Part shown: one piece after another, positions 1 through 10,867 of the stretch
How positions within the stretch are numbered: the stretch's first letter is position 1
Layout of the letters: the number at the start of each line of letters is the position of its first letter
NCBI RefSeq assembly: GCF_000149955.1
Contig: NC_030988.1
Location: 2,811,355 to 2,875,354, forward strand
DNA: 64,000 nt
Direction: 5' to 3'
From: Fusarium oxysporum f. sp. lycopersici 4287
Taxonomy: Eukaryota; Ascomycota; Sordariomycetes; Hypocreales; Nectriaceae
Position numbers and translations under genes: made by a program
Notes under the pieces: model-generated
What the model saw: the letters and a program-made list of their open reading frames with translations, nothing else
Told to the model about the DNA's origin: nothing
Databases searched by the model: none

Positions 1-111
1 TAGATGAAATCAACTAGAGATATAAACCCGAGAAGAACTCTCGTCTCAACAATGAATAACCAAGTTTTACAAAAAAATTTCACCCAGCACTACTGTGCAA
101 TATAAACAACA
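1..111 (+). repeat. 3' part of an LTR (short TGTTGG-type LTR family), cut by the window edge
   Basis: The stretch AGAGATATAAACCCGAGAA (about 16-34) and the following bases to ATAAACAACA at 111 match the end of the solo LTR at 6509-6705 (opposite strand) and of the LTR piece at 49981-50150. The family starts TGTTGGAAAATC and ends in CA, as LTRs do. Only the 3' part is inside the window, so it cannot be told whether a full retrotransposon or a solo LTR lies to the left. Confidence 0.55.
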
Positions 112-246
112 GTTCGTCTGATTTTTGTCCCTCTGGTGTAATCATCGTTATGTCATGCAAGGTTGAACAAATTGATGAATAGTAATTATTTATAAATCCT
201 TTGTCAATGAGCTAATTCTTATTAATGAAGTATGCGCCAGCATGTA

Positions 247-2454
247 CCCATGCAGTACCCACCTGCCGTACGTACCCACCTACCGTACACCAAAAAAGAT
301 TTTCCCCATACAAAATGCCCAATTTCACTTATAGAGTATGTTATCAAAATGAAAGATATTTTAATAAGAAAATGTCTATTACATTAAGAATTGCATAGAA
401 TTTAATATTTCCACTTTGCTTCCACAGCGACGCTTGCGGTGTGGTCGCACGGAACTAATATAAAATGTCTCAAAATGCCTCCCTTATCAACCAGCCTCCT
501 CGAAGCTTCATCCAACCTTTTCTCTTCCCCATCTTTCCTTGGTCACCTCAAACATGCCTCAATCATCTTATACGGAGGACGATGTTATCCAGGCCATACT
601 AGATGTCACAGAAAATGGCCTCTCCCAGAACCAGGCCGCCCAGAAGAACGGCGTGCCTCCGACCACTCTCTCTGACCGATTAAGAGGCCTACCGTCAAAA
701 TCCGAGGTCACCCAGCCTGCTCAGCTGCTATCCAAGTCGGAGGAGTCCAGATTGGTTACCTGGATACTTCGACAAGAGGCCTTGGGCTATACTCCTTCTC
801 ACAGTCAAGTTCGCGCCACCGTTGCTGCCCTCTTGAGACAGCAAGGACGGGAAAGGCCTATCGGTGTACACTGGCTAGCTAGGTTCATTAAACGCCATGA
901 CGATATCAAGACGAAGGTGGGGAAACGCCAGGAAACTGCAAGGTCCAATTCCTTTACCCCAATGGCCGTCAATTGGTACTTTGATATCCGGGAGAGCGAA
1001 TATGGCTGGATCAAACCGGAGAACACGGTTAATGTTGACGAGGGCGGTATCATGGCTGGATTTGGTGAGTATTGATCATTTTTGCTACCAAACTCACTAA
1101 TCCACTGAAAAATATAGGCTTGGATTCCTTGGTCATTGGCAGTAGCGATCCTAGGAGGAAGGCCTTCCTCAAGGGCTCGCAGTCCCGCACTTGGACTACC
1201 TTTATCGAAGCCGTCACCGCAGATGGTCATCTTCTGAAGCCGGGGATTATTTTCAAAGGTAAAGAGCTTCAGCAACAGTGGTTTATCGACGAGCTCCGGG
1301 GGATCGCCGACTGGTATTATATCACGTCCGACAATGGCTGGACGGACAACCATATCGCAGTCGAGTGGCTCAAGGAGGTCTATCTGCCTCAAACGCAACC
1401 GGCGGATGAGTCTGATGCAAGGCTCATCATATTAGATGGCCATGGAAGCCATGTATCTGTGAGTATCTACCTGTTCTAGATCAGAAATGCCGCTGACGGC
1501 GCTGACTGAAAATCCAGGATGAGTAGATGGCTACGTGCTTTTTGAACAACGTATATTGCTGTTACCTGCCTGCACACTGCTCTCATGGGCTGCAGCCGCT
1601 GGATAATGGCGTCTTCAATGTATCCAAGGCTGCCTACCGAAAAGAACTGCAGAAACTCGCCAGCCTGACCGATTCTGCGCCGGTAGACAAGGTCAACTTC
1701 ATCAAGGCCTATGCCAAGGCCAGGGAAGTGGGTATGACGAAGAAAAATATACTCTCAGGCTGGAGAGTGACTGGAAACTGGCCGATTTCACGGCGGAAAG
1801 CGCTCATACATCCTGAGATTCAGCCGGACAAGAAGGAAGCAACGCCCGGGTCGGACGGCCACCGAGACGGGCAAGTCGACTCTGATAATACGCCAAAGAC
1901 CAGCCGCCACATCCGAGATATGGGGAAGAACAAGAGCCCATCAACAAGAAGGCGCTATTCTGTGATATCGAAAGGGTTTGAAGCTCAAGAGTCAAAGATC
2001 GCCTCTCTGAGCACCAGAATAGCCAGTCTGGAGGAGGAAGTTGGCCGGTTGAGCAGAGGCAAGAAGAGGAAGGCGATACCGAATCCCTATAAAAGATTCA
2101 TGACATTGGCAGAAGCTCTGGTAACTGGTGAGACTATTTCCAAGGCAAACGAAGCAATTGAAGAGGCGGATGCTGTTGAGGAAGTGATCGAGGTAGGAGG
2201 GATGGAAGAAGTTGAGAGTTCAAATTCGGAGGAGGAAGAATTAGGTGAGGTACGCACACGCGCAGGGCGTGAAGTCAAAATACCGCGAAAATATTAAAAT
2301 CTACTTTATTCTAAAACTAAATTCGAAAATCATTTGACGGGTTTTATTTTTGGTGAATTTTCAACATATGGTTGAAAAATAGTATTCTGTATGGGGGAAT
2401 TTTTTTTTTGCTGTACGGTAGGTGGGTACGTACGGCAGGTGGGTACTGCATGGG
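247..2454 (+). mobile_element. Pogo-like DNA transposon, copy 1 (defective)
   Basis: Both ends carry an inverted repeat of about 42 bp that begins CCCATGCAGTACCCACCTGC. Each end holds two direct copies of a GTACCCACCTRCCGTAC motif. The element is flanked by TA at 245-246 and 2455-2456, the target duplication of the Tc1/mariner/pogo superfamily. Length 2208 bp. The inside is filled by one three-exon transposase gene with a nonsense mutation. Transposases of the copies at 10868, 21184 and 35468 are closely related, but their terminal repeats differ in sequence. Confidence 0.9.
554..2297 (+). pseudogene. Pogo-type (DDE_1) transposase, copy 1, one nonsense mutation
   Basis: Start ATG 554 matches the start of the intact copy at 23104 (both read TEDDV soon after). 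An N-terminal helix-turn-helix of psq type is followed by a CENP-B-type DNA-binding part (WLARFIKRH) and a DDE_1 catalytic core. Acidic residues lie in NVDEGGIMAGFG, LILDGHGSH-like and LQPLDNGVF motifs. Introns run 1065-1117 and 1459-1517 and restore the frame exactly. In exon 3 a TAG at 1524-1526 replaces the Trp codon (TGG) found in the other copies, so the protein would stop before the third catalytic Asp. On the opposite strand the change is CpA to TpA, as RIP makes. The C-terminal part (to 2297) has a coiled coil and an acidic tail and is otherwise open. Confidence 0.88.
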
Positions 2455-2456
2455 TA

Positions 2457-3020
2457 AGCATGCCTACTGCGGAGGCAGTATGTCCTAGGACGTATCTCAG
2501 TAGCATCAGCCATCCAAGTATTGGGTACCTTGTTTAAACTCATCGTGCTGGTGGCAAATAAATGGCAGTTTTGAAATAGGCAAAGGACTCCTAGAATAAA
2601 AAGACTGCGAGAACAAAAAAGAAAACTACAACCGGATGGGCTACAGTACCGATGCATCCATTTGGTGACAACACGAACAACTTGAGACTGCATGTTGGAT
2701 CCTTTCATCCCATAATCCATCCCGATGGATTGCCCATAATGGAAGGTCGAGGGAAACGTCCGAAACGGGCCACGTTTGGTCAGTCTTGGGCAATCCTGGT
2801 GAAATTACAGAGGTCGACTACTGATGCTTGGCCCGCTCTTCATCATACTGAGATCGCTATAGTATTATTTTGGACCTTTTCATACAACATAAATATCACC
2901 CACGCTCTCATGAGGTAGAACTCTCGTGACATAAGAAACGTCAGTCTGAGAATGGGTCGGTTGGGAGAGTTACCAGTCGAGACCCTACACAACATCACAT
3001 CTGTTCTTCCATTTCGTGGT
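2457..3020. other. Spacer between two transposons, no gene seen
   Basis: Short open frames only, with no start context, splice pattern or recognisable motif. No inverted or direct repeat of note was seen. Confidence 0.5.
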
Positions 3021-3825
3021 GGCAATTACTACACCGGCGTCACTCTTACACAGGCGTCGTTTTTATGGCCTCTGATTGGCCCATCCCTTTTTGTTAGTGC
3101 ATTTAGATTCTGCCACCACCGCTCGTTGTACCTCTAGCTTAGCTCCCCACCGCGACGATCGACGCGCCCCATGAAGCTCTTCACCAGCTAGCTACTACAT
3201 TAATTACCTCTTTGCTGCGTGTAGTGTTAGAGAAGTGGCATGCAAGATGGTGTTACACAGGCAGCCACCTCAAGGGACGATGTCTCACGATGATACCAGA
3301 ATTGTCTGAACAGCATTACAGATCTGTTGCAGGATCGGCAGGTCTCATATCTTGGCCTTTCCTCTTCAGATATTGAGACGAGGAGGGAGAACGAAGAACA
3401 AGAAGGACACAACACATCTACAGATCAGTCAGAGACATGCTCATGATCCTAAATCAATCATTCACGGTTCTCCACACTCGATATGCACTTCTCCATCTTC
3501 TGATCATCCACTCCATCATTATATGAGCACGCGTGTCTGACATGTAGAGCCTACTTAGAATGGTTTTTCTCGAAAGATACGGTATTTGTTAAGGTCAAAG
3601 TGCTGGGGGTGTCCTGTGTTGGGCCCCTGCTGAGACCAACCCTCGAACACAGGCTGTATCAGATATCGCCAACGGCCTCATCTTTAAACCATCTGCATCG
3701 CAAAGCAGGACTTTCGTTTCTGCTGAAATGAGACCCTTCTTTCCTTCTTTCACCGTCAAAACAAGTACCCTTTTAATCATATTCTCACCGTGCATGCGAC
3801 ACACCCTATCGCGATCCAGACCGTC

Positions 3826-6800
3826 ATGTCCCAGCCCGAGTATCCATCTAGCTCCCTAAGCAACCAACGACAACGAAGCTATCAATTCCGTCCTCGAAAA
3901 CGACAGCGGCAGGACCAATCTGATAGTTCAAGACCACCTTCGTCTAATAGCACAGGGACGAGCATTGGCCGACACTATGGCGTCGGAGACGATGAGGCAC
4001 TCTATAATCTCTTCGCCTCGTATCCAGAGACGTTCACGACTGCTCCACGGCCCCATGGGTCGCGCGCGCTGAACGAGCCACCATGGGGGCTACGATTCGA
4101 TCAAGAGATTCACCTTTCGAACGATTTCCCAACCCAAGGAGGACGACAGCAGCGAGTAAGAATACCTATAACAGGCCCGGAAATCGACAACTGAGTTCCT
4201 GCTCTCCACTGCAACCAGCACAAGAGCAATCGTCTCCAACAAGGCCCCAGTTTCAGTCCGCCCTCAGGCTAGTGCGCGAGGTTATTGGGACAGACAGGCG
4301 ACTGACCTTCGAGCTCGTCCGGTCATACGAACAAGTCCGCCAATGGCGTGAGAGATGGGGGTACTCGCCGCTCAGTTCAGATGCACTCGAATCACCCCCG
4401 CCCTACTCGCCTCCCCAAGACAGGCACTCTCCAGCTATAACCTCGCCACCCTTGCCTGACCGCTCGTCATCGCCTGTCCCTGACGCGATTCCGAACCCAC
4501 CTATCCCAGGCGACCCAGCGCCGTCAGCCGAAGTCCTGTTCGAGTGGGTGAATACTTTCGCAAAGGCTAATGGCTTCGGTATTGTTCGACGAAATGCCCA
4601 TTCATACAAGGGCCGGAGGATCCGGTACACTTTCCAATGCGATCGATTCGGAGAACCAGCGCCTAGTCAAGGCGCAGGTCTTCGACGACGGAAGTCTCGA
4701 AAGTGTGGATGTAAATGGATGGTTGTTGCCGAAGCGTTAGAGGAGGGGAAGTGGCTCTTACGACAACACTCGAACCTCGAACACAGCCAGCATAACCACA
4801 GCCGCAGCATCGGGCCATCTGCTCATCCCTCCCATCGGAGACTCACCGAGCCTATCAGGACAACGGTCGAATCGACAAGCCGCCGGGTCGGAATTCGGGC
4901 CCGTGACGTACGTGCTATCGTCCAGGAGCAGCATCTCGAGTCATCCTTTACACGAAAAGACATCTATAACGCCAGGTCTAGTATCAACCGAGACAAGCTG
5001 GACGGCCACACTCCTACTGCAGCCCTGATCAAGCTGCTTGACGAGATGAAGATTCCCTATCTCGTTAAGTGGGGGGGCGATGAGCCAAACCATCTTGTTG
5101 GCCTTGTCTGGGCCTTTCCTTACTGCCTCCAGATGTGGAAGCGGTTCCCCGAGGTCATCAGCTTCGACAACACATATAACACCAACCGCTTCAAGCTTCC
5201 CTTATTCCAAGCAACGGGGCAGACATGGCTTGGCTCTGTCTATAACGCTGCATTCGGTCTGATAGATAACGAGAGGAGAGAAGGGTTCCAATTTCTCTCC
5301 GGGAGCATTCGGCAGCTAGCAGAGCAGCACTCCATCCGGCAACCGGATGTGATCGTCACCGATTTCGACGGCCAGATGAAAGCCGCATTGAACGACCAGT
5401 TCCCTGATGTACAGCAGTAGCTGTGTATCCACCACATCAATTCGAACGTCCTGCTCAAGTCAAAGCAGAAGTGGGTTAGGGCCCGCAGCACCAGCAAAAG
5501 TAGCAGTCCTGATACCAGCGACAGAGAGGCAACTACCCCGCAGCCACAGGCTCAACTAAGCCCCCAAGGCCGAGAGTTGGTTCATACGCCAATAACCGAG
5601 GCTATCCCTCATAACTATCGAGGAGTTCTCATCATGTGGAAGCTCGTCTTATTTGCTGAGACCGAGGAGGCCCACGAGGAGGCATGGGCAAACCTCTGTA
5701 AGGAGTTTGACGACCAGCGAGCTATCTTGCGGTATCTCCATGGAACCTACATGCCCGTCAGGGCCCAATGGGCCCGCTGTTTCATCCGGAAGTATCGCAA
5801 TTTCGGCGTCCGCGTCACATCTGGGACAGAAGCAAGCAATAACAACATCAAGAGCTATCTTCTGAATGGTATGAGCAATCTCTATCGCCTGTTTGAGGCT
5901 ATGCAGGACATGATGAAGGACCAAGAGCGAGATTTCAACGATGCCTGCGCAGCGGATGAGGTACTTACCGCACGAGAGTATATGGGGTCCAGCTCGGAGT
6001 ATCTTGGCGAACTCCGGATAGCGCTCTCTTCGAAGGGTCTCGGACTGACCACGAAACAATACCGGCTGGCAAAGAAAGCAATGCCGACAGGAAAGAATCC
6101 GTTTCCTGACCCTCTCGGGGATTGCGGCGAGGAATGCTCGGTTTCGACCGAGCTTGGTATCCCCTGTTGCCACAAGATATACTCAAAGCTGGTGAGTGGC
6201 ATGCCTTTCACTAGGTGGGAGGTCCATCCGCGGTGGCGACTACGAGAGCCATCCTCTCAAGATCCATACCGACGAATCCTCGACCCTAGGATCGCAACTG
6301 CTCTCCGTGGCAGACCTAAGAACACCACACAGGCCGTTCCAGCGCGGCTAGCAATCGAGGCAAGCTGTCAAACTGATAGCCGGCCGGCCAGAAAACCAGC
6401 AAGCCAGGCAACAGGGCGCAGACGAGGTCGACCACCAGGACGTCTTAATAGGCCAACGCTAGCCAGGCTTCCACTGGAATCGAGCCAACAAGTTAGCAGC
6501 CAGGCTAGTTTTGTTTATATTGCGCAGTAGTGCTGGGTGAATATATATATATTTATGGAACTTAGTTATTTATTATTGAGATGAGAGCTCTTCTCAGGTT
6601 TATATCTCTAGATAGTTTCATCTAGGACTTTGAACTTTAAATCTAGGACTTTCAGACTAATAGTCTGAATCCTGAAGATAAGGGGGATTCCCAGATTTTC
6701 CAACAGCTAGTAGCCAGGCCAGTACCTCATCCCAGCGCCAAACGCGCAGCCGGTCAGCTGTTCTTGGAGGTGGACGAACTACAGGAGTGCGTGCCAGCGG

Positions 6801-6897
6801 ACGGAAGACGCAACCTAGCATTCGTAGGCGAAGGAGTCAGTGGGAGCTGCTTGACAGCGACGAGGAGGTACTTCCTTCGATAGTAGTTAGAGGATAG
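3826..6897 (+). pseudogene. MULE transposase, broken by a frame change, a stop and a solo LTR
   Basis: The N-terminal frame (3826-4194) and the main frame (from about 4083) are offset, which means a frameshift or an unrecognised intron. A FAR1-like DNA-binding part with KSRKCGCKW is followed by the MULE transposase core (ISFDNTYNTNRFKLPLF and VIVTDFDGQMKAAL, two catalytic Asp). A TAG at 5418-5420 replaces an expected Gln (CAG to TAG, RIP-type CpA change); the frame is open on both sides of it. The C-terminal half carries a SWIM-like zinc finger (IPCCHKI region, about 6160-6180) and an AT-hook (RRRGRPPGRL, about 6420). The visible stop at 6530 lies inside a solo LTR inserted at 6509. Beyond the LTR the same frame resumes for about 60 codons, Arg-rich then acidic, to TAG 6895-6897. 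Confidence 0.85.
6509..6705 (-). mobile_element. Solo LTR with 5-bp target duplication, inside the MULE gene
   Basis: On the minus strand it runs from TGTTGGAAAATC to AATATAAACAAAA (197 bp). It is flanked by GCTAG at 6504-6508 and 6706-6710, a clean 5-bp duplication typical of retroelement integrase. The final CA has decayed to AA; the copy at 1-111 still ends CA. No internal retroelement sequence remains, so it arose by LTR-LTR recombination. Confidence 0.82.
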
Positions 6898-7239
6898 CGA
6901 GATAGATAGCTGCCCTCCAGGGCATACTTGAATTGGTCTGGTTCTGCAGTGAAAATTAGACCTTGTTGTGATGTTCGCTTTAGAACTGGTTGACCCGATT
7001 GGTTTATCAAAAGCGAGGACTTGTTAAGGGAGCTGCCTTCACCGCCTTTGCGCGGATGTACCTGTGGGTCGATGGAAAAAAGAGCGAATCAGAGGCCATA
7101 AAAACGACGCCTGTGTAAGAGTGACGCCGGTGTAGCCATTCTGTCACGCCGGTGTAGTAATTGCCTTGAAAATTATACCAAGACTAGAAAGGTTTACCGC
7201 TACATGACTAAGTGATAACTTTGCAGCAAATATTGCTAC

Positions 7240-8997
7240 TCAAATGAGATGGTACTCGTGCATCAACTGCCCAATCTGTGACCTTTCCAACTTGTTGACA
7301 AAGAATTTGCGAATACGCTCTGGCAACCACGTAGCCAACTCCTTGCCATCCCTCAAATGACACATGGCATCCAGTAAAACTCTCACATCATACGTTGAAC
7401 CAAATACCTCCGGAACACCACGGTCGACTCCAGTAAGCTGGTATACAGACTCCATGCCTGTACGAACCGAATACTCGGTAGTAAAGATAGTGTCGCGCGT
7501 AGTCTCAGCGAATTGGCCAATGAAGGCAAAGTTCTCAGCCCCAGCTGGGACAATATCTGGACGGTCACCTGCTTGTCGCGGCATGAAAAGCGATGTGACG
7601 TAGGGCATCATGACTGGTACGCATTTAGCGCCCTGGACTGCAAGATCAGGGATATCGCTCTCTGGAACTCCTAGATGATATAGCCATTCCTGCGTGATCT
7701 CTTCACCAGTGCAGTCCTGCATCGGCTTCTTGACGTAGTCGCCGTCTTTCTCAACAAGAAGACCATAGACCCAAACAACAATCTGGTCCTCGGGCTGGTT
7801 CTTGAAGTGAGGCTGACGATTAACCGTCCAGTTCATGATCCAGCTGGAGTCACGAGCTGTAACGATGCCTCCAGTTACGACTTTGCCGCTGAAGGGATCT
7901 CGTTTGCAGATTTGCTGGATGTACTCGGGGATTCGCTTGTCCAAAGTGGTCACTGTTGCTGACATCCATTTTGTGGCAGAGATGTTATCGCAGAAAACTC
8001 CAGGGCGACCGAATAAGGGGTCTTTGGCTGCGATTCGACGCCACAAATCCCATGCGGGAGCTGGACCGTCGTCAAGTTTAGCTGGGGTTTGGTGATCACC
8101 AGAAGCAGAGTTTTCAGTCAACGAGCCAATCGTCATGAAAACAAGATCGTTTGATCCAAGACTTTGGTAACCCTTCTCTCCATCCTTAACCCAGTGAATG
8201 AAAGTCGCAGTCTTCTTGTCCTTTTCTATGTCAAAGTCAACGTCCTGGACCTTAGTATTGTACTGAAAAGTCACGCCCTGGTCCTCGAGCCACTTTTTCA
8301 GAGGCAGAATAAGAGACTCGTACTCGTTGTACTTGGTGAACTTGAGGGTTGAAAAGTCAGGCATGCCTTTAATGTGGTTGACAAAGCGGTGGAGATACAG
8401 CTTCATCTCTAGTGCCGAGTGCCAAGTCTGAAAGGCAAACATGGTCTGCCAGTACAGCCAAAAGTTACTCTTGAAGAAGGCTTGACTGAAAACTTGATCA
8501 ATCCGCTTGTTCTCGACTTCGGCTCTCGTGGCGAGAAAGAGTTTCATAATCTCCAACTGGGCCTTCTCACTGAGTGTGAAGAGCTTCCCGGTCCCTGCGT
8601 CCTGGCCTTGCTTGATAGTAGCCCGCTGGAGTGAATTGTTCGGATCACGTTTATTAAGCCAGTAGAACTCATCAAGAACACTGGCTCCCTGTTCCTCGAT
8701 CGAGGGAACAGAACGGAACAGATCCCAAAGACACTCGAAATGAGAGTCCATCTCGCGACCGCCTCGGATGACGAACCCTTTCTCGGGCTCCTTGATGCCA
8801 TCCAAGGCGCCGCCTGGAATCTTGAGTTCTTCAAGGATAGTGATGTTCTTGCCTGGCATCTGAGCATCGCGCACGAGGAATGCGGCGGTGGAAAGACCGG
8901 CTAGGCCAGAGCCAACGATCCATGCCTTCTTGGCCTCGATGCTCTCGGGTTTGAGTGGTCGAGCAAAGGCTTCATAGTTGCCTTTGCTATAATACAT
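7240..8997 (-). CDS. ohyA: Oleate hydratase (MCRA family, FAD-dependent)
   Basis: A single uninterrupted frame of 585 residues. The enzyme adds water to the cis-9 double bond of oleic acid to give 10-hydroxystearate (EC 4.2.1.53) and needs FAD. The N-terminus MYYSKGNYEAFARP is the family's usual start, so ATG 8997 is preferred over the in-frame ATG at 9138. A dinucleotide-binding motif GSGLAGLSTAAF lies near residue 30. The GGREM loop (RGGREMDSHFE, about residue 80) carries the Glu proposed to activate water. Later motifs MMPYVTSLFMPR and NFAFIGQFAE also fit the family, and length is normal. There is no intron, signal peptide or membrane segment. The gene ends 75 bp from the MULE end, yet shows no damage. 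Intronless structure and bacterial-like family membership allow an old bacterial origin, but the family is also known in fungi. Confidence 0.93.
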   Translation of the reverse strand: MYYSKGNYEAFARPLKPESIEAKKAWIVGSGLAGLSTAAFLVRDAQMPGKNITILEELKIPGGALDGIKEPEKGFVIRGGREMDSHFECLWDLFRSVPSIEEQGASVLDEFYWLNKRDPNNSLQRATIKQGQDAGTGKLFTLSEKAQLEIMKLFLATRAEVENKRIDQVFSQAFFKSNFWLYWQTMFAFQTWHSALEMKLYLHRFVNHIKGMPDFSTLKFTKYNEYESLILPLKKWLEDQGVTFQYNTKVQDVDFDIEKDKKTATFIHWVKDGEKGYQSLGSNDLVFMTIGSLTENSASGDHQTPAKLDDGPAPAWDLWRRIAAKDPLFGRPGVFCDNISATKWMSATVTTLDKRIPEYIQQICKRDPFSGKVVTGGIVTARDSSWIMNWTVNRQPHFKNQPEDQIVVWVYGLLVEKDGDYVKKPMQDCTGEEITQEWLYHLGVPESDIPDLAVQGAKCVPVMMPYVTSLFMPRQAGDRPDIVPAGAENFAFIGQFAETTRDTIFTTEYSVRTGMESVYQLTGVDRGVPEVFGSTYDVRVLLDAMCHLRDGKELATWLPERIRKFFVNKLERSQIGQLMHEYHLI

Positions 8998-10068
8998 GAA
9001 GGATAAAAGTATTTGAGAAAGTTTGGGTATTGAATTGAGGTGTGACTTGTATCTGAAGTATTCTACGAAAACCTGATTTATTGTCGGCGGCCATCTCAAT
9101 GAATTTATGCTAACTGTCATGCCTCCTGACGCAAGCAAGCAATTTTGTTGGTGTGATCAGATCATTGTCAAGTTCGTAGGTAATCATTAGCGCCCAGGCT
9201 TTCGTACTGAAAATCGAAGATCACATGCAAATAGCTTCCGTCAGTGGGTCAACTTGAGGCTTTTCAAGATATCATGACTATGTCACAGCGCCTAAAGTGA
9301 CAAGTTAAGCTAAGCTGATTGTCAAAATGGGGAGATTAATGATATTGCTCGTTTTTCCTGAAATTACCATGCCATCGTGATGTGTTACAAGACTTGTCGA
9401 AGTTTTAGACTTTGAACTAGTCTTATAGTAGCGTGATCCTGACAGCTAGTGTTTAACTCCAACACTTCGGCTTACTCCGCTTTCAGTTTGAACAGCCTGA
9501 ACCACAAAACCACGTTGCGTGCTGCCAGCTTATCAAGTATAAACACAATTGCACGTCGTCTCATTTTCGACTCACTATGATCATAAATTAGCAGATACAG
9601 CTCCCTCTAGCATGATCATCCAATTACGGTATATGACGAAGGCTTGCTTACTAGCTGAGCGCCCTGCCCCTCTTCAAGATATTCGTCATCGATCATCAGC
9701 GGCGGTAGACAAATTTCATCATGCATAAGCACATTGTTCCCCCCAAAGAGGGAAGACATCCGCCTACGGCTAGTTAGTCAGCCGTATGAGATCAAGACAG
9801 AATGGAAACCTTTGCATAGCTAAGCATAGATGCCAGACTCGTCTCCTTATCTCTGTTTGTAGTCGATTTGTTTAGGCATGGTCAGCTTGATGCAAGCCTA
9901 CTGTCTGTGCAACCTGCATAGCCACTGCCAAAATGTTGTAGTACCGGTGGGGGTGCTTGGTAAAACTAAGATAATTTTTTTTAAGACCAGCTACTGAACT
10001 GCCTCTTGTCAGACATTACGTGTATTCGGTCCATTGATCCAGATTGGTATATTCATTTTGTATTATGT
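8998..10068. other. Upstream region of the oleate hydratase gene, no gene seen
   Basis: This stretch should contain the oleate hydratase promoter and leader. No convincing open frame, RNA gene or transposon end was seen, except that about 10009-10070 (CAGACATTACGTGTATTCGG and on) matches the reverse complement of about 51615-51690. That match marks a dispersed repeat whose type is not clear. Confidence 0.5.
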
Positions 10069-10867
10069 TCAAGTTCTGCCCCTTAGAGGTTTTACCATTT
10101 CGGCTGTAATCTTAAAAGTATCCCTGCTTGCACGTGACACCCAGTGCCTGTTCAACACCTCTATGCTTGGAATGTCCAGTGAATCCAGTAGTATGATGAC
10201 ACGAGCGCATTCGTAAAACATTTTAGTGGTTTGTAGTACGAGATTTGGCTCGACTTCTGAACTAGTGACGCAACCTAAAGCGAATACAATATTGATAGTT
10301 GCTTCAAAAACTGCATCTAGTACTTGAGCTCTGGAGGACAGGTTCCAAAACTGAAGGTACCTCTTTCTAACGGTCAGCATATTAAGAACGGGAAACATGG
10401 GGTATATCGTTCTCCCATAGCAGCCGGTGAAGTCATCTGCAACTTCTTTGCAAGGGAGGGTAACTTGAGACAGATTTGTGTTGTCAGATGGTCTGATATG
10501 GTTATGCAGGTTGTATGAGTGAGGCTGGCGATTGCTCTGCTCTATCGGGGATGTTTGCGTGACAGATGAGATGAATCTTGTCGTTGGGTTATCCGCATAA
10601 GTTAATGACTTCGGAGGTTCATATTCGTTCATAGAGGGAGAAGTACTTGTCGGAACTTGTGATTGACCTTAGTGAGTAGAATAAGATTCAGTCCAGTCAA
10701 GACTGCGACACAAATACTAACGATGTTATACATGCAATTGTTTTGCCTTCCGGCCTTTCTACCCTCACCTCAAGCTGTGCAATCTTGAACACAACGTCAA
10801 TGGAAATCGGCATATTGGGCTCATTGTACCAGCATGTCACATGTTTTGCTCGACAGGGCGAACATAT
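10069..10867 (-). pseudogene. Zn(II)2Cys6 transcription factor, beheaded remnant
   Basis: Read on the minus strand. The first visible part (about 10867-10700) encodes ICSPCRAKHVTCWYNEP, which has the C-x2-C-x6-C spacing of the second half of a fungal binuclear zinc cluster, followed by a short LE-rich linker. After a probable intron near 10640-10720, the frame 10632-10069 encodes the start of the fungal-specific middle domain: GCYGRTIYPMFPVLNM resembles the usual 'hP.FPhL' motif, followed by helices with ALGCV. The first half of the zinc cluster is missing: at about 10868 the gene meets a truncated pogo element. The middle domain is also much shorter than normal (families run to 600 residues or more). 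The regulator is therefore dead. Its original target is unknown; it lies divergently placed behind the oleate hydratase. Confidence 0.62.

Larger units (their letters stand above)
3021..7165 (+). mobile_element. Full-length MULE (Mutator-like) element with inserted solo LTR
   Basis: Ends are inverted repeats starting GGCAATTACTACACCGGCGT. The right end has an extra 22-bp unit (GACAGAATGGCTACACCGGCGT without its first 2 bases is the repeated idea: TACACCGGCGT twice, then TACACAGGCGT), which the left end lacks. The element contains a long transposase gene of MULE type. A 661-bp deletion derivative of the same element lies at 50156-51611. No clear 8-10 bp target duplication is visible (left flank TTTCGTGGT, right flank TTGAAAATT), so the insertion is old or the borders were rearranged. 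Confidence 0.8.

Noticed and set aside
5649..6173. Long minus-strand frame opposite the MULE transposase
   Set aside because: Shadow of the conserved plus-strand coding sequence; no motifs of its own.
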